38,652 nucleotides of DNA, from positions 1 through 38,652 of the forward strand of contig JAJEEP010000014.1 in NCBI GenBank assembly GCA_022820945.1, read 5' to 3'. The notes below the pieces were generated by a model, which did not search any database, was not told the DNA's origin, and saw only the letters and a list, made by a program, of their open reading frames with translations. Numbering within the stretch: position 1 is the first letter of the stretch; each line of letters opens with the position of its first letter. A program made the translations under genes and the position numbers. Positions 1 to 8,013 of this stretch are shown piece after piece. The DNA comes from Alphaproteobacteria bacterium (GTDB taxonomy: Bacteria; Pseudomonadota; Alphaproteobacteria; UBA828).

Positions 1-1
1 C

Positions 2-145
2 AGCGTCAACGCCAACCCGCGACCCTTCCGATGGACCAAGTCCGCAGACGACATCCTTGCAACCATCAGACGCTTCTCTCTGCGAACCCTCGATACCGCC
101 GAACGGCAAAAGCAAATCATCAAAACTTCGGAATCAGGACACTAG
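2..145 (+). CDS. IS630-family transposase, C-terminal end (cut by window edge)
   Basis: This is an open frame of 47 codons plus a TAG stop that enters from the left edge of the window. Its translation has the closing segment typical of IS630/Tc1-type transposases: NPRPFRWTKSADDIL followed by an Arg- and Phe-rich helix. The N-terminal DDE catalytic part lies outside the window, so I cannot tell whether the gene is intact. The last bases form CTAG, in which this stop and the stop of the opposing exporter gene overlap. IS630 elements are known to target TA dinucleotides, often within CTAG, so the element probably ends at this point. It marks the left border of the chromosomal segment as a transposon junction. 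Confidence 0.7.
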   Translation, partial: SVNANPRPFRWTKSADDILATIRRFSLRTLDTAERQKQIIKTSESGH

Positions 146-1083
146 CCCGTGACGCCTTTCTGACGGCCAGTCGTGGTCACGAGGAAGAGCCCGGCGAACA
201 TCAGCACCACGGCGCCCCAGATATAGGCCGACGGCGCCTCTCCGAAGAACCACATGCCGAAGCCCATGCCTGACAGCGTGGCGATATAGTTGACGGTGGA
301 AAAAATCACCGGGCCGGCGCGGCGGATCACCTCGAACACCAGATAGAACGAGACGCAATTGTTGGCCATGGCGCCGATCGTGGCACCGTGACCGATGCCG
401 AAGGCGCCACTGAAGGCCCACCACTCCCCGGTCGCGGCCATGACGATGAGTACGTAGCCGGCCGACGCGAGCATGAGGCCGCCTGCGAGCGGCAGCGAAC
501 CCGTCTCCTGCGGGCGCCAGCGCGCGACCAGAACCGCGTTGACAGCGTAGGAGAGCGAGGGCAGGAGCCCGAGCGCCACCCAGCCGGCCATGCCCGGCGC
601 CGGGAGGCTGGCTTGCGGCAGCAGCACCACGAGGATGCCGGCGAGCCCCAGAAGAATGCCGCTGAAACGGAGCATATGGAACCGATCCAGCCTGAGCGTG
701 AGCGCCAGTGCGTAGATCATCACCGGTACAAGCGAGAGCCCGAGAGTGAGCAGACTCGCCGGCACCTTGGCCGCGAGGTAGGCGAGCAGCATGTAGGGGA
801 ACGAGAGGTTGAGCGCGCCGGTCACAAGGAATATCCGCACATGGCGGAAGTCGATGGGCGGCAAGCGGCGCAGCGCGGCGGCCATGAGCATCAGTGCCAC
901 GCCCCCGCCGAGCGATTGCCAGAACACGTAAGGCAAAAAGGGCACACCGTCGTCCGCAGCGAAGCGGTTGAGCGAGATCGCCAGCGCGAAGGAGACGCCA
1001 AGGGCGAAGAGCATTCCGATCGTGAGGAAGCTTGGTCGGGTGGCGGAGCCGGGCTCGTCCGCAGCGCGCGGATCGTCGGGCAT
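142..1083 (-). CDS. EamA/DMT-family transporter
   Basis: This encodes a 313-residue, strongly hydrophobic protein with about ten predicted transmembrane helices arranged as two repeats of five, the layout of EamA/DMT (drug/metabolite) exporters. The first 20 residues are polar (MPDDPRAADEPGS) and cytoplasmic in appearance. The first helix begins at about residue 20. The second repeat begins near the GMAGWVALGLLPSLSY segment. Members usually export amino acids, nucleobases or other small metabolites, but the substrate cannot be read from sequence. The gene is divergent from gcdH across an 82-base gap, so the two may share regulation. Its TAG stop lies in the CTAG junction with the IS630 fragment, so the last codon or two may have been set by insertion of that element. 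Confidence 0.8.
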   Translation of the reverse strand: MPDDPRAADEPGSATRPSFLTIGMLFALGVSFALAISLNRFAADDGVPFLPYVFWQSLGGGVALMLMAAALRRLPPIDFRHVRIFLVTGALNLSFPYMLLAYLAAKVPASLLTLGLSLVPVMIYALALTLRLDRFHMLRFSGILLGLAGILVVLLPQASLPAPGMAGWVALGLLPSLSYAVNAVLVARWRPQETGSLPLAGGLMLASAGYVLIVMAATGEWWAFSGAFGIGHGATIGAMANNCVSFYLVFEVIRRAGPVIFSTVNYIATLSGMGFGMWFFGEAPSAYIWGAVVLMFAGLFLVTTTGRQKGVTG

Positions 1084-1154
1084 GGGCTAGGCCTCTCGCG
1101 GGCCAGGGCAGGCTTGGTGCGCCTATGCCCGGATGCTAGAAAAACGCGTCGTCC

Positions 1155-1160
1155 AGGAGG
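1155..1160 (+). promoter_or_regulatory. ribosome binding site that fixes the gcdH start
   Basis: A consensus AGGAGG lies five bases before the ATG at 1166. An in-frame ATG also exists at 1133, but it has no comparable Shine-Dalgarno sequence and would add eleven residues that do not resemble the family. The start at 1166 is therefore preferred. Confidence 0.75.
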
Positions 1161-1165
1161 GAATC

Positions 1166-2380
1166 ATGGTCCAAAGCGCCGCGGCCGCCAAGGCCGCACC
1201 GTCCCGCACGAAACCGACCTTCCAGTGGGACGATCCGTTCCTGCTCGACGATCAGCTCGGCGAGGACGAGCGCCAGGTGCGCGACACTGTCCGCGCCTAC
1301 GCCCAAGAGCAGCTGATGCCGCGCATTCTCGAGGCGAATCGGCACGAGCGCTTCGACCGCGAGATCCTGAACGAGATGGGCGCTCTCGGCCTCCTGGGCT
1401 CGACCATCCATGGATTTGGCTGCGCCGGCGCGAGCTATGTCTGCTATGGCCTCGCGGCGCGGGAAGTGGAGGCCGTCGATTCCGGCTATCGCTCGGCGAT
1501 GAGCGTGCAATCAAGCTTGGTGATGTATCCAATCGATGCCTACGGCACCGAAGCGCAGAAGCAGAAATGGCTGCCGCGCCTCGCAACGGGCGAGGCCGTC
1601 GGCTGCTTCGGGCTCACCGAGCCCGATTTCGGTTCCGACCCCGGCGGCATGACGACTCGGGCACGCGCGGTCGACGGCGGTTTCCTGCTCTCGGGCGCGA
1701 AGAACTGGATCTCCAACTCGCCCATCGCCGATGTCTTCCTGGTCTGGGCCAAGAACGACGAGGGCACGATCCGGGGCTATCTGCTCGAGAAGGGTATGAA
1801 GGGGCTGGCGGCGCCGAAGATCGAGGGCAAGTTTTCGCTGCGCGCCTCGGTCACCGGCATGATCCAGATGGACGAGGTGTTCGTGCCGGCGGAGAACGAG
1901 CTTCCTGGCGCGAGCGGGCTCGCAGGCCCCTTCCGGTGCCTCAACCGGGCCCGCTACGGCATCGGCTGGGGCGCCCTCGGCGCTGCCGAGTTCTGCTGGC
2001 GGGCCGCCCGCGACTATACGATGGACCGCAAGCAGTTCGGCCGGCCGCTCGCGGCCAACCAGCTGATCCAGAAAAAGCTCGCGGATATGCAGACCGAGAT
2101 CGCCATCGGCCTGCAGGCCTGCCTGCGCGTCGGCCGGCTCTTCGACGAGGACCGGGCAACGCCCGAGATGATCTCGCTGATCAAGCGCAACTCCTGCGGC
2201 AAGGCGATCGACATTGCCCGCGAGGCCCGCGACATGCACGGCGGCAACGGCATCAGCGACGAGTTTCACGTGATCCGCCACGTTATGAACCTCGAGGCGG
2301 TCAACACCTACGAGGGCACCCACGACATCCACGCCCTGATCCTCGGCCGGGCGCAGACCGGCATTCAGGCTTTCGCCTGA
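1166..2380 (+). CDS. gcdH: glutaryl-CoA dehydrogenase-type acyl-CoA dehydrogenase
   Basis: This is a 404-residue FAD-dependent acyl-CoA dehydrogenase. Glutaryl-CoA dehydrogenases oxidise and decarboxylate glutaryl-CoA to crotonyl-CoA in lysine and tryptophan breakdown and pass electrons to ETF. The catalytic base is visible as Glu383 in [16 protein letters not shown], the arrangement specific to the glutaryl-CoA subgroup. The flavin/substrate segments [14 protein letters not shown] and [14 protein letters not shown] are also present, as is the [11 protein letters not shown] segment characteristic of this subgroup. Length and domain order are normal. The gene is the first of a tight operon: otnK begins five bases after its stop. 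Functional coupling of glutaryl-CoA oxidation with a tetronate kinase is not expected, so the enzyme may act on a different dicarboxylyl-CoA. The family call is firm and the exact substrate less so. Confidence 0.88.
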   Translation: MVQSAAAAKAAPSRTKPTFQWDDPFLLDDQLGEDERQVRDTVRAYAQEQLMPRILEANRHERFDREILNEMGALGLLGSTIHGFGCAGASYVCYGLAAREVEAVDSGYRSAMSVQSSLVMYPIDAYGTEAQKQKWLPRLATGEAVGCFGLTEPDFGSDPGGMTTRARAVDGGFLLSGAKNWISNSPIADVFLVWAKNDEGTIRGYLLEKGMKGLAAPKIEGKFSLRASVTGMIQMDEVFVPAENELPGASGLAGPFRCLNRARYGIGWGALGAAEFCWRAARDYTMDRKQFGRPLAANQLIQKKLADMQTEIAIGLQACLRVGRLFDEDRATPEMISLIKRNSCGKAIDIAREARDMHGGNGISDEFHVIRHVMNLEAVNTYEGTHDIHALILGRAQTGIQAFA

Positions 2381-2385
2381 CGACC

Positions 2386-3684
2386 ATGGCGCGGCGCGGT
2401 GGGAAAGAGCACAAGACGAAGCTCCTGCTGGGCGCGATTGCCGACGATCTCACCGGGGCGACCGACCTCTGCAACACGCTGGTGGCAGGCGGGATGCGCA
2501 CGGTCCAGGTGATCGGGGCTCCTCGTGCCGGGACTGCCGTGCCCGATGCCGATGCCGTGGTGGTCGCGCTCAAGTCGCGCACGGTACCGCCCGCGAAGGC
2601 GGTGCGCGAGTCCCGCGCGGCGCTCGCCTGGCTGCGAAAGGGCGGCGCGCGCCAAGTCTTCTTCAAGTACTGCTCGACCTTCGATTCCACGCCGCGCGGC
2701 AACATCGGGCCGGTGGCTGACGCGCTGCTGGACGATCTCGGCGCCGATTTCACCGTCGCCTGCCCGGCCTTCCCCACTAACGGGCGCACCGTCTACAAGG
2801 GGCACCTCTTCGTCGGCGACGGGCTGCTCGAGAACTCGGGCATGCGCAACCATCCGCTGACCCCGATGCGGGACTCCAACCTTGTGGCGGTGCTCGGCGC
2901 GCAGACGCCCCGCCCGGTGGGGCTGGTCGGGCACGAGACCGTGCGCGAGGGCGCCGGCGCGATCCGCCGCGCGCTCGATAGGCTACGTGAGGCGGGGACG
3001 CGACACGCCGTCGTCGATGCCATCGCCGACGGCGATCTCATGGCGATCGGCGAGTCCTGCGTCGATCTGCCGCTCGTCACCGGCGGCTCCGGCGTCGCCA
3101 TGGGGCTGCCGGCGAACTTCCGGGAGAGCGGCCTGCTCGGCGAGACCGAAGAAGCGGCCGCGCTTCCCGTCGCTGGGGGCTACGCGGCGGTCGTAGCCGG
3201 CAGCTGCTCACCCGCGACACTCGGGCAGATCGAGCGCATGGCGGCCTCCCGCCCGGCGTTCTTCGTCGATGCCGAGGCGCTTGCCGCGCGCCGGCGGGTC
3301 GCGGCCGAGGCGCTGGCCTGGGCGCGGCCCAGGCTCGCCGACGGGCCGGTGCTGATCTACGCAAGCGCGGCGCCCACGCGGGTCAAGCGGATTCAGAAGC
3401 GGCTTGGTGCGGACAAGGCCGGCGCGATGATCGAACGCTGCCTTGGGCGTATCGCGAAGGGCCTCGTCGATGCCGGTGTCGGCCGGCTGGTGGTGGCCGG
3501 CGGCGAGACCGCAGGCGCCGTGGTGGGCACGCTCGGAGTTCAGGCGCTCCGCATCGGAGCCGAGATCGACCCCGGCGTGCCGTGGACCATGAGCGTCGGC
3601 GAGCCCCGGCTCCATCTCGCGTTGAAGTCCGGCAACTTCGGCGCGTCCGATTTTTTCACCCGCGCGTTCGACGTCCTGCTATGA
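2386..3684 (+). CDS. otnK: 3-oxo-tetronate kinase (four-carbon acid sugar kinase family)
   Basis: This is a 432-residue member of the four-carbon acid sugar kinase family (formerly DUF1537). OtnK phosphorylates 3-oxo-tetronate (3-dehydro-threonate or -erythronate) at O4 with ATP. The N-terminal acid-sugar-binding domain starts with LGAIADDLTGATDL, the hallmark of the family, and continues with KYCSTFDSTPRGNIGP. The C-terminal nucleotide-binding domain contains VAGSCSPATLGQI and VAGGETAGAVV. The ATG at 2386 is chosen because the frame is open far upstream only as an overlap with gcdH. The following otnC start overlaps the stop as ATGA, so the two are translationally coupled. The OtnK-OtnC pairing strongly supports the tetronate assignment over other sugar acids. 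No local dehydrogenase (DenD or LtnD type) that would supply the 3-oxo acid is seen next to it. Confidence 0.88.
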   Translation: MARRGGKEHKTKLLLGAIADDLTGATDLCNTLVAGGMRTVQVIGAPRAGTAVPDADAVVVALKSRTVPPAKAVRESRAALAWLRKGGARQVFFKYCSTFDSTPRGNIGPVADALLDDLGADFTVACPAFPTNGRTVYKGHLFVGDGLLENSGMRNHPLTPMRDSNLVAVLGAQTPRPVGLVGHETVREGAGAIRRALDRLREAGTRHAVVDAIADGDLMAIGESCVDLPLVTGGSGVAMGLPANFRESGLLGETEEAAALPVAGGYAAVVAGSCSPATLGQIERMAASRPAFFVDAEALAARRRVAAEALAWARPRLADGPVLIYASAAPTRVKRIQKRLGADKAGAMIERCLGRIAKGLVDAGVGRLVVAGGETAGAVVGTLGVQALRIGAEIDPGVPWTMSVGEPRLHLALKSGNFGASDFFTRAFDVLL

Positions 3685-4313
3685 GCGAGACCGAGCTGCG
3701 CGAGCAGATCGCCCTTCACGGGGAATCCCTGTTCACGCGGGGCTACGGCTGCGGTGCGTCGGGCAACATCAGCGCGGTGCTCGACGACGGCATGCTGGTG
3801 ACGCCCACCAACTCCTGCCTCGGCCGGCTCGACCCGGCGCGAATCGCAAAGCTCGGGCCGGACGGCACCCTGCTCTCCGGCGATCCGCCGTCGAAGGAGG
3901 CGTTCCTGCACCAGTCCATGTACCGGGCGAGGCCTGATGCGCGCGCCATCGTGCACCTGCACAGCACCTGCTCGGTGGCGGTCTCCTGCCTCGCCGACGT
4001 CGATCCCGCCGACGTGCTGCCGCCGATCACCGCCTACTACGTGATGCGCGTGGGCCGGCTGCCGCTCATCCCCTACTACCGGCCGGGCGATCACGCACTC
4101 GCCGACGCCGTGCACGACGCGGCCCGCACGCACCACGCGGTGCTGCTGGCCAATCACGGCCCCGTGGTGGCGGGGACGGCGCTGGATGCGGCGGTCTATG
4201 TTGCCGAGGAGCTGGAAGAGACGGCAAAGCTGCACCTGCTGCTGCGCGGCGCGCCGGTGCGCCTGCTCACCGATGGGCAGGTCGCCGAACTGAGGGAGGT
4301 GTTCCCGACCTGA
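3681..4313 (+). CDS. otnC: 3-oxo-tetronate 4-phosphate decarboxylase (class II aldolase family)
   Basis: This is a 210-residue class II aldolase/adducin-fold enzyme. OtnC decarboxylates 3-oxo-tetronate 4-phosphate to dihydroxyacetone phosphate, feeding glycolysis. The zinc-binding histidines are recognisable in IVHLHSTCS and in the later LANHGPVV segment. The N-terminal GYGCGASGNISAVLDDGML matches the family's phosphate-binding region. The start is the ATG that overlaps the otnK stop by four bases. A longer frame from 3582 would run inside otnK and is discarded. With otnK and gcdH it forms a three-gene operon ending 40 bases before the convergent rplQ. No clear terminator is visible in that gap. 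Confidence 0.87.
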   Translation: MSETELREQIALHGESLFTRGYGCGASGNISAVLDDGMLVTPTNSCLGRLDPARIAKLGPDGTLLSGDPPSKEAFLHQSMYRARPDARAIVHLHSTCSVAVSCLADVDPADVLPPITAYYVMRVGRLPLIPYYRPGDHALADAVHDAARTHHAVLLANHGPVVAGTALDAAVYVAEELEETAKLHLLLRGAPVRLLTDGQVAELREVFPT

Positions 4314-4353
4314 GCCGGGCCTTGTGGAGGGATGCGTGGCGCGGGCCAGCTGC

Positions 4354-4788
4354 TTACGCGGCCTCGCTCTCCTCTTCCTCCTCCATGTCGTCGCCCGGCA
4401 CGGGGCCCGAATCCTTGCCCTTCTCGTCCTCGTCCCGGTCGACCAACTCGATGATCGCCATGGGTGCCGCGTCGCCGTAGCGGTGGCCTGCCTTCAGCAC
4501 GCGGGTGTAGCCGCCCGGGCGCTCGGCATAGCGGGGGCCCAGCGTGTCGAAGAGCTTGCGCACGACCGCCTCGTCGACGAGGTAGCCCAGCGCCTGCCGG
4601 CGGGCGTGGAGGTCGCCGCGCTTGCCGAGCGTAATCATGCGTTCGACGACGCCGCGCAGCTCCTTCGCCTTCGGCAGCGTGGTCTCGATCTGCTCGTGCT
4701 TGAGCAGCGACGTCGCCATGTTGCGAAACATCGCGCGGCGATGGCTCGACGTCCGGTTCAGCTTGCGGCGGCCATGTCGATGGCGCAT
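4354..4788 (-). CDS. rplQ: 50S ribosomal protein L17
   Basis: This is a 144-residue ribosomal protein L17 of the large subunit. It starts [17 protein letters not shown], the highly conserved beginning of bacterial L17. It continues with the [23 protein letters not shown]-type segment and a helix containing [17 protein letters not shown]. The C-terminal tail is acidic and Glu-rich (DMEEEEESE), an extension common in alphaproteobacteria. It is the last gene of the minus-strand rpsM-rpsK-rpoA-rplQ block and converges on otnC. It follows rpoA by 40 bases. Confidence 0.97.
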   Translation of the reverse strand: MRHRHGRRKLNRTSSHRRAMFRNMATSLLKHEQIETTLPKAKELRGVVERMITLGKRGDLHARRQALGYLVDEAVVRKLFDTLGPRYAERPGGYTRVLKAGHRYGDAAPMAIIELVDRDEDEKGKDSGPVPGDDMEEEEESEAA

Positions 4789-4828
4789 GGCGTATCCCCC
4801 TGTAACGTGACCTGAGCCGGTCCGGACC

Positions 4829-5842
4829 CTAGTAGGGCTCGTCCAGCCTCTTGGCCAGCTCCTCGATGTTCTCGGGCGGCCAGTCGGTGAGCTCCATGCC
4901 GAGATAGAGGCCCATGCCGGCGAGCACGTCCTTGATCTCGTTGAGCGACTTCCGGCCGAAGTTGGGCGTCCGCAGCATCTCGGCTTCGGAATACTGCACC
5001 AGGTCGCCGATGTAGATGATGTTGTCGTTCTTGAGACAGTTGGCGGAGCGGACGGAAAGCTCCAGCTCGTCCACCTTGCGCAGCAGGTTCGGGTTGAACT
5101 CGGGCTCGACCGCCTCTTCGGCGCGCGGCAGCTCGCGCGGCTCCTCGAAGTTGATGAAGAGCTGGAGCTGATCCTGGAGGATCCGCGCGGCCAGCGCGAT
5201 CGCGTCCTCGGGCGAGACGGTGCCGTTGGTCTCGACCCGCATGGTCAGCTTGTCGTAGTCGGTCACCTGGCCCACGCGGGTGTTGTCCACCTTGTAGGCG
5301 ACCTTGCGCACCGGGCTGTAGAGCGCATCGACCGGGATCAGCCCGATCGGCGCGTCCTCGGGCCGGTTCTGGGCGGCGGGGACGTAGCCCTTGCCGTTCT
5401 CGACGGTGAATTCCATTTCGATGTTGGTGTTCTCGTCGAGGGTACAGATCACCACGTCGGGGTCGACGATCTGGATGCCGTGGCCGGCCTGGATCTGCGC
5501 CGCCGTGACCTCGCCCGGCCCGGAGGCGCTGAGCGTCATCCGCCGGGGCCCTTCGCCGTGCATGCGGAGCGCCAGCAGCTTCACGTTGAGGACGAGATCG
5601 GTGATGTCCTCGCGCACGCCCTGGAGAGAGGAGAACTCGTGCAGCACGCCGTTGATCTGCATCGAGGTCACCGCCGCACCCTGCAGCGACGACAGCAGGA
5701 TGCGCCTGAGCGCGTTGCCGAGCGTCATGCCGTAACCGCGCTCCAGCGGCTCAGCCACGATGCGGGCGAAGCGGGAGCCGTCTCCCTCGGGCGTCACTTC
5801 GAGCTTGTTCGGCTTGATGAGTTCCTGCCAGTTCTTCTTCAT
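4829..5842 (-). CDS. rpoA: DNA-directed RNA polymerase alpha subunit
   Basis: This is the 337-residue alpha subunit, the assembly platform of RNA polymerase. The N-terminal domain has the signature [22 protein letters not shown]. The C-terminal domain, which binds UP elements and activators, contains [19 protein letters not shown] followed by [16 protein letters not shown]. It starts [16 protein letters not shown], a typical alphaproteobacterial start. Length is normal and there are no interruptions. It lies between rpsK (81-base gap) and rplQ, as in most bacteria, so it is probably co-transcribed from the promoter upstream of rpsM. Confidence 0.98.
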   Translation of the reverse strand: MKKNWQELIKPNKLEVTPEGDGSRFARIVAEPLERGYGMTLGNALRRILLSSLQGAAVTSMQINGVLHEFSSLQGVREDITDLVLNVKLLALRMHGEGPRRMTLSASGPGEVTAAQIQAGHGIQIVDPDVVICTLDENTNIEMEFTVENGKGYVPAAQNRPEDAPIGLIPVDALYSPVRKVAYKVDNTRVGQVTDYDKLTMRVETNGTVSPEDAIALAARILQDQLQLFINFEEPRELPRAEEAVEPEFNPNLLRKVDELELSVRSANCLKNDNIIYIGDLVQYSEAEMLRTPNFGRKSLNEIKDVLAGMGLYLGMELTDWPPENIEELAKRLDEPY

Positions 5843-5923
5843 GACACAGACTGTCCCGTGTGATGGGTTATACGCCCGTTGGATGAACGAGGTGGCGCGC
5901 AGGAACGCGCCGGAACGGTGCCG

Positions 5924-6310
5924 TCAGACGCGCCGCCGTTTCGGCGGCCGGCATCCATTGTGCGGGATCGGGGTCACGTCGCGGATCGCGGTGATCACGA
6001 AGCCCGCGCTTTGCAGCGCGCGCAGCGCGGATTCACGCCCGGAGCCCGGCCCCTTGATCTCGACCTCGAGGGACTTGACGCCGTGCTCCGCAGCCTTGCG
6101 GCCGGCTTCCTCCGCCGCCATCTGGGCAGCATAGGGAGTCGACTTGCGCGAGCCGCGAAAGCCCATGCTGCCGGCCGACGACCAGGCGATCGCATTGCCC
6201 TGGACGTCGGTGATGGTAATCATCGTGCTGTTGAAGGTCGCGCTGACGTGGGCGATCCCGGAAGAGATGTTCTTCCGCTCACGGCGCCGCGTGCGCGTCG
6301 GCTTCGCCAT
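5924..6310 (-). CDS. rpsK: 30S ribosomal protein S11
   Basis: This is the 128-residue S11 of the small-subunit platform, which lines the mRNA exit channel. The conserved run [19 protein letters not shown] is visible, followed by the [18 protein letters not shown] segment. The C-terminus is [14 protein letters not shown], the nearly invariant S11 tail. It sits 12 bases after rpsM in the standard order. Length is normal and the start is ATG. Confidence 0.97.
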   Translation of the reverse strand: MAKPTRTRRRERKNISSGIAHVSATFNSTMITITDVQGNAIAWSSAGSMGFRGSRKSTPYAAQMAAEEAGRKAAEHGVKSLEVEIKGPGSGRESALRALQSAGFVITAIRDVTPIPHNGCRPPKRRRV

Positions 6311-6322
6311 CCTCGCTACCCT

Positions 6323-6691
6323 CTACTTCTTCTTGCCCGCGATCGGGCGTGCCGGCCCCTTGCGCGTGCGTGCGTTGGTGTGGGTGCGCTGGCCACGCAC
6401 CGGGAGGCCGCGCCTGTGCCGGAGCCCCCGATAGGTGCCGAGGTCCATGAGGCGCTTGATGTTCATTGCGACCTCGCGGCGGAGGTCGCCTTCGACAACA
6501 TAGCTCTGGTCGATCACCTCGCGGATGCGGATGACCTCCGCATCGCTCAGCTGGCTCACCCGCTTCTCTGCCGGGAGCCCTACCGTCTCGCGAATTTGCC
6601 GGGCCTTGGTGCGCCCGATCCCGTGAATATAAGTCAACGCAATCTCGACCCGCTTGTTGGTCGGGATGTTGACGCCGGCGATACGCGCCAC
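6323..6691 (-). CDS. rpsM: 30S ribosomal protein S13
   Basis: This is the 122-residue S13, a head protein that contacts the P-site tRNA and bridges to the large subunit. It starts [19 protein letters not shown] after a GTG initiator. It has the [10 protein letters not shown] helix-hairpin-helix motif and the C-terminal [19 protein letters not shown] tail. A good Shine-Dalgarno (GGAGG on the minus strand at about 6698-6702) lies just upstream. In most bacteria secY and adk sit immediately upstream of rpsM. Here the next gene upstream is a divergent tartrate dehydrogenase-like gene, so rpsM is the promoter-proximal gene of a detached alpha operon. Confidence 0.97.
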   Translation of the reverse strand: MARIAGVNIPTNKRVEIALTYIHGIGRTKARQIRETVGLPAEKRVSQLSDAEVIRIREVIDQSYVVEGDLRREVAMNIKRLMDLGTYRGLRHRRGLPVRGQRTHTNARTRKGPARPIAGKKK

Positions 6692-6759
6692 CTTGCAGCC
6701 TCCGCACAGGGGAAAGGCGCGCGGCGGTGCCTGCTGCGCGCGCCCTGAGTGGCGCTTCG

Positions 6760-6786
6760 ATTACACCGCGCGTGCGCCCGAGTCAA
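6760..6786 (-). promoter_or_regulatory. candidate sigma-70 promoter for the rpsM-rplQ operon
   Basis: On the minus strand TTGACT (complement of 6781-6786) is followed after 15 bases by TGTAAT (complement of 6760-6765). The spacing is shorter than the usual 17. It is the best match in the 168-base gap between rpsM and the divergent tartrate dehydrogenase gene. A promoter must lie here if the block is transcribed independently of secY-adk. Confidence 0.4.
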
Positions 6787-6859
6787 ATGCCGCGTGCCGG
6801 CTCGCTGTCCCGATACGCTTCCGTTAGCATGCGCTCGCCGGCGAGGGGAGGTCCAGTCC

Positions 6860-7915
6860 ATGGCGCACTATCGAATTGCGGTGATTCCGGGCGATGGCAT
6901 CGGCAACGAGGTCATGCCCGAAGCCATGAGAGTTCTGGAAGCCGCAGGCCGGCGCTTCGACATTGCCTTCGACTGGCAGCACTTCGGCTGGAACTGCGAG
7001 ACCTACGGCAAGACCGGCCGGATGATGCCGGAGGACGGGATCGAGGTGCTGCGCCCGTTCGACGCGATCCTGCTGGGTGCGGTGGGCTTCCCCGGCGTGC
7101 CGGACCACGTGTCGCTCTGGGGCCTCCTGATCCCGCTGCGCCGGGCCTTCCGCCAGTACGTCAACCTGCGCCCGATCAAGCTGCTCAAGGGCGTGACCTC
7201 GCCGCTCGCGAACCGCACCCCGGCCGACATCGACTTTGTCATCGTGCGCGAGAACAACGAAGGCGAGTATTCCGAGATGGGCGGGCGCATCTATGCCGGC
7301 ACCGAGCAGGAGGCGGTGGTGCAGGAGAGCGTCTTTACCCGCCAGGGCGTCGACCGGGTGATGCGCTATGCCTTCGAGCTCGCGCGCACGCGGCGCGGCC
7401 GGGTCGCGTCCGCCACCAAGTCCAACGGCATCATCCACACCATGCCCTATTGGGACGAGCGCTTCGCGGCGCATGCCGCCGAGTACTCGGACGTGGAGAC
7501 CGACAGCTTCCACATCGACATCCTGAGTGCCCATTTCGTGCAGCACCCGGATTGGTTCGACGTGGTGGTGGGCAGCAACCTGTTCGGAGACATCCTCTCG
7601 GACTTGGGCGCTGCGGTGGCAGGCGGCATGGGGCTCGCGCCGGCCGCCAACCTCAACCCCGATCGCAACCATCCCTCCATGTTCGAGCCGGTCCATGGCT
7701 CCGCGCCGGATATCGCCGGCCGCGCCATCGCCAACCCGGTCGCGATGATCTGGACCGCCGCGATGATGGTGGACCATCTCGGCCACGGCGATGCGGCGCG
7801 GGCCATCGAGGGCGCCATCGAGACCGTGCTCGGCGAAGGTGCTCCGCTAACCCCCGATCTCGGCGGCAGCGCGTCCACCTCGGACGTGGGCGAGGCCGTG
7901 GCGGCGGCGCTCTGA
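6860..7915 (+). CDS. ttuC: tartrate dehydrogenase/decarboxylase-like enzyme
   Basis: This is a 351-residue NAD-dependent beta-decarboxylating dehydrogenase of the isopropylmalate/isocitrate/tartrate dehydrogenase family. These enzymes oxidise a 2-hydroxy acid and usually decarboxylate it with Mg2+ or Mn2+. The N-terminal IAVIPGDGIGNEVMPEA and the metal/substrate segment GSNLFGDILSDLGAAVAGG are clear, as is EPVHGSAPDIAGR. The FGWNCETYGKTGRMMPEDG insertion and LWGLLIPLRRAFRQYVNLRP favour the tartrate dehydrogenase branch over LeuB. The start at 6860 follows a GGGGAGG Shine-Dalgarno at about 6845-6851. The gene is single, between the divergent ribosomal block and miaB. Enzymes of this branch are often promiscuous (tartrate, D-malate, dimethylmalate), so the substrate is tentative. 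Confidence 0.82.
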   Translation: MAHYRIAVIPGDGIGNEVMPEAMRVLEAAGRRFDIAFDWQHFGWNCETYGKTGRMMPEDGIEVLRPFDAILLGAVGFPGVPDHVSLWGLLIPLRRAFRQYVNLRPIKLLKGVTSPLANRTPADIDFVIVRENNEGEYSEMGGRIYAGTEQEAVVQESVFTRQGVDRVMRYAFELARTRRGRVASATKSNGIIHTMPYWDERFAAHAAEYSDVETDSFHIDILSAHFVQHPDWFDVVVGSNLFGDILSDLGAAVAGGMGLAPAANLNPDRNHPSMFEPVHGSAPDIAGRAIANPVAMIWTAAMMVDHLGHGDAARAIEGAIETVLGEGAPLTPDLGGSASTSDVGEAVAAAL

Positions 7916-7951
7916 GCCCGGCGACCGGAGGACGTTGAACGGGGCCTCCGC

Positions 7952-7979
7952 TTGACAGCCTTGCGGCGGGTGCTAGGGT
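7952..7979 (+). promoter_or_regulatory. candidate promoter of the miaB-phoH-ybeY-corC-lnt operon
   Basis: A perfect TTGACA (7952-7957) is followed after 16 bases by TAGGGT (7974-7979), about 35 bases before the miaB start. It is the only good -35 hexamer between the tartrate dehydrogenase gene and miaB. It would drive the five overlapping or closely spaced genes downstream. Confidence 0.55.
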
Positions 7980-8013
7980 CGGCGGCCTTAGAGAGGGGCA
8001 GGGAGCGGCACGA

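Noticed and set aside
388-2385. Upstream extension of the otnK frame across the exporter and gcdH genes
   Set aside because: The extension is Arg-rich shadow sequence. OtnK homology starts just after the ATG at 2386.
6860-7915. Functional link between the tartrate dehydrogenase-like gene and otnK-otnC as one tetronate pathway
   Set aside because: The genes are separated by the ribosomal block on the opposite strand, and tetronate dehydrogenases belong to other families. Proximity alone is not enough.
7926-7950. Hairpin CGGAGG...CCTCCG after the tartrate dehydrogenase-like gene as a terminator
   Set aside because: The stem is only six pairs with a 14-base loop and no T-run, so it is too weak to call.
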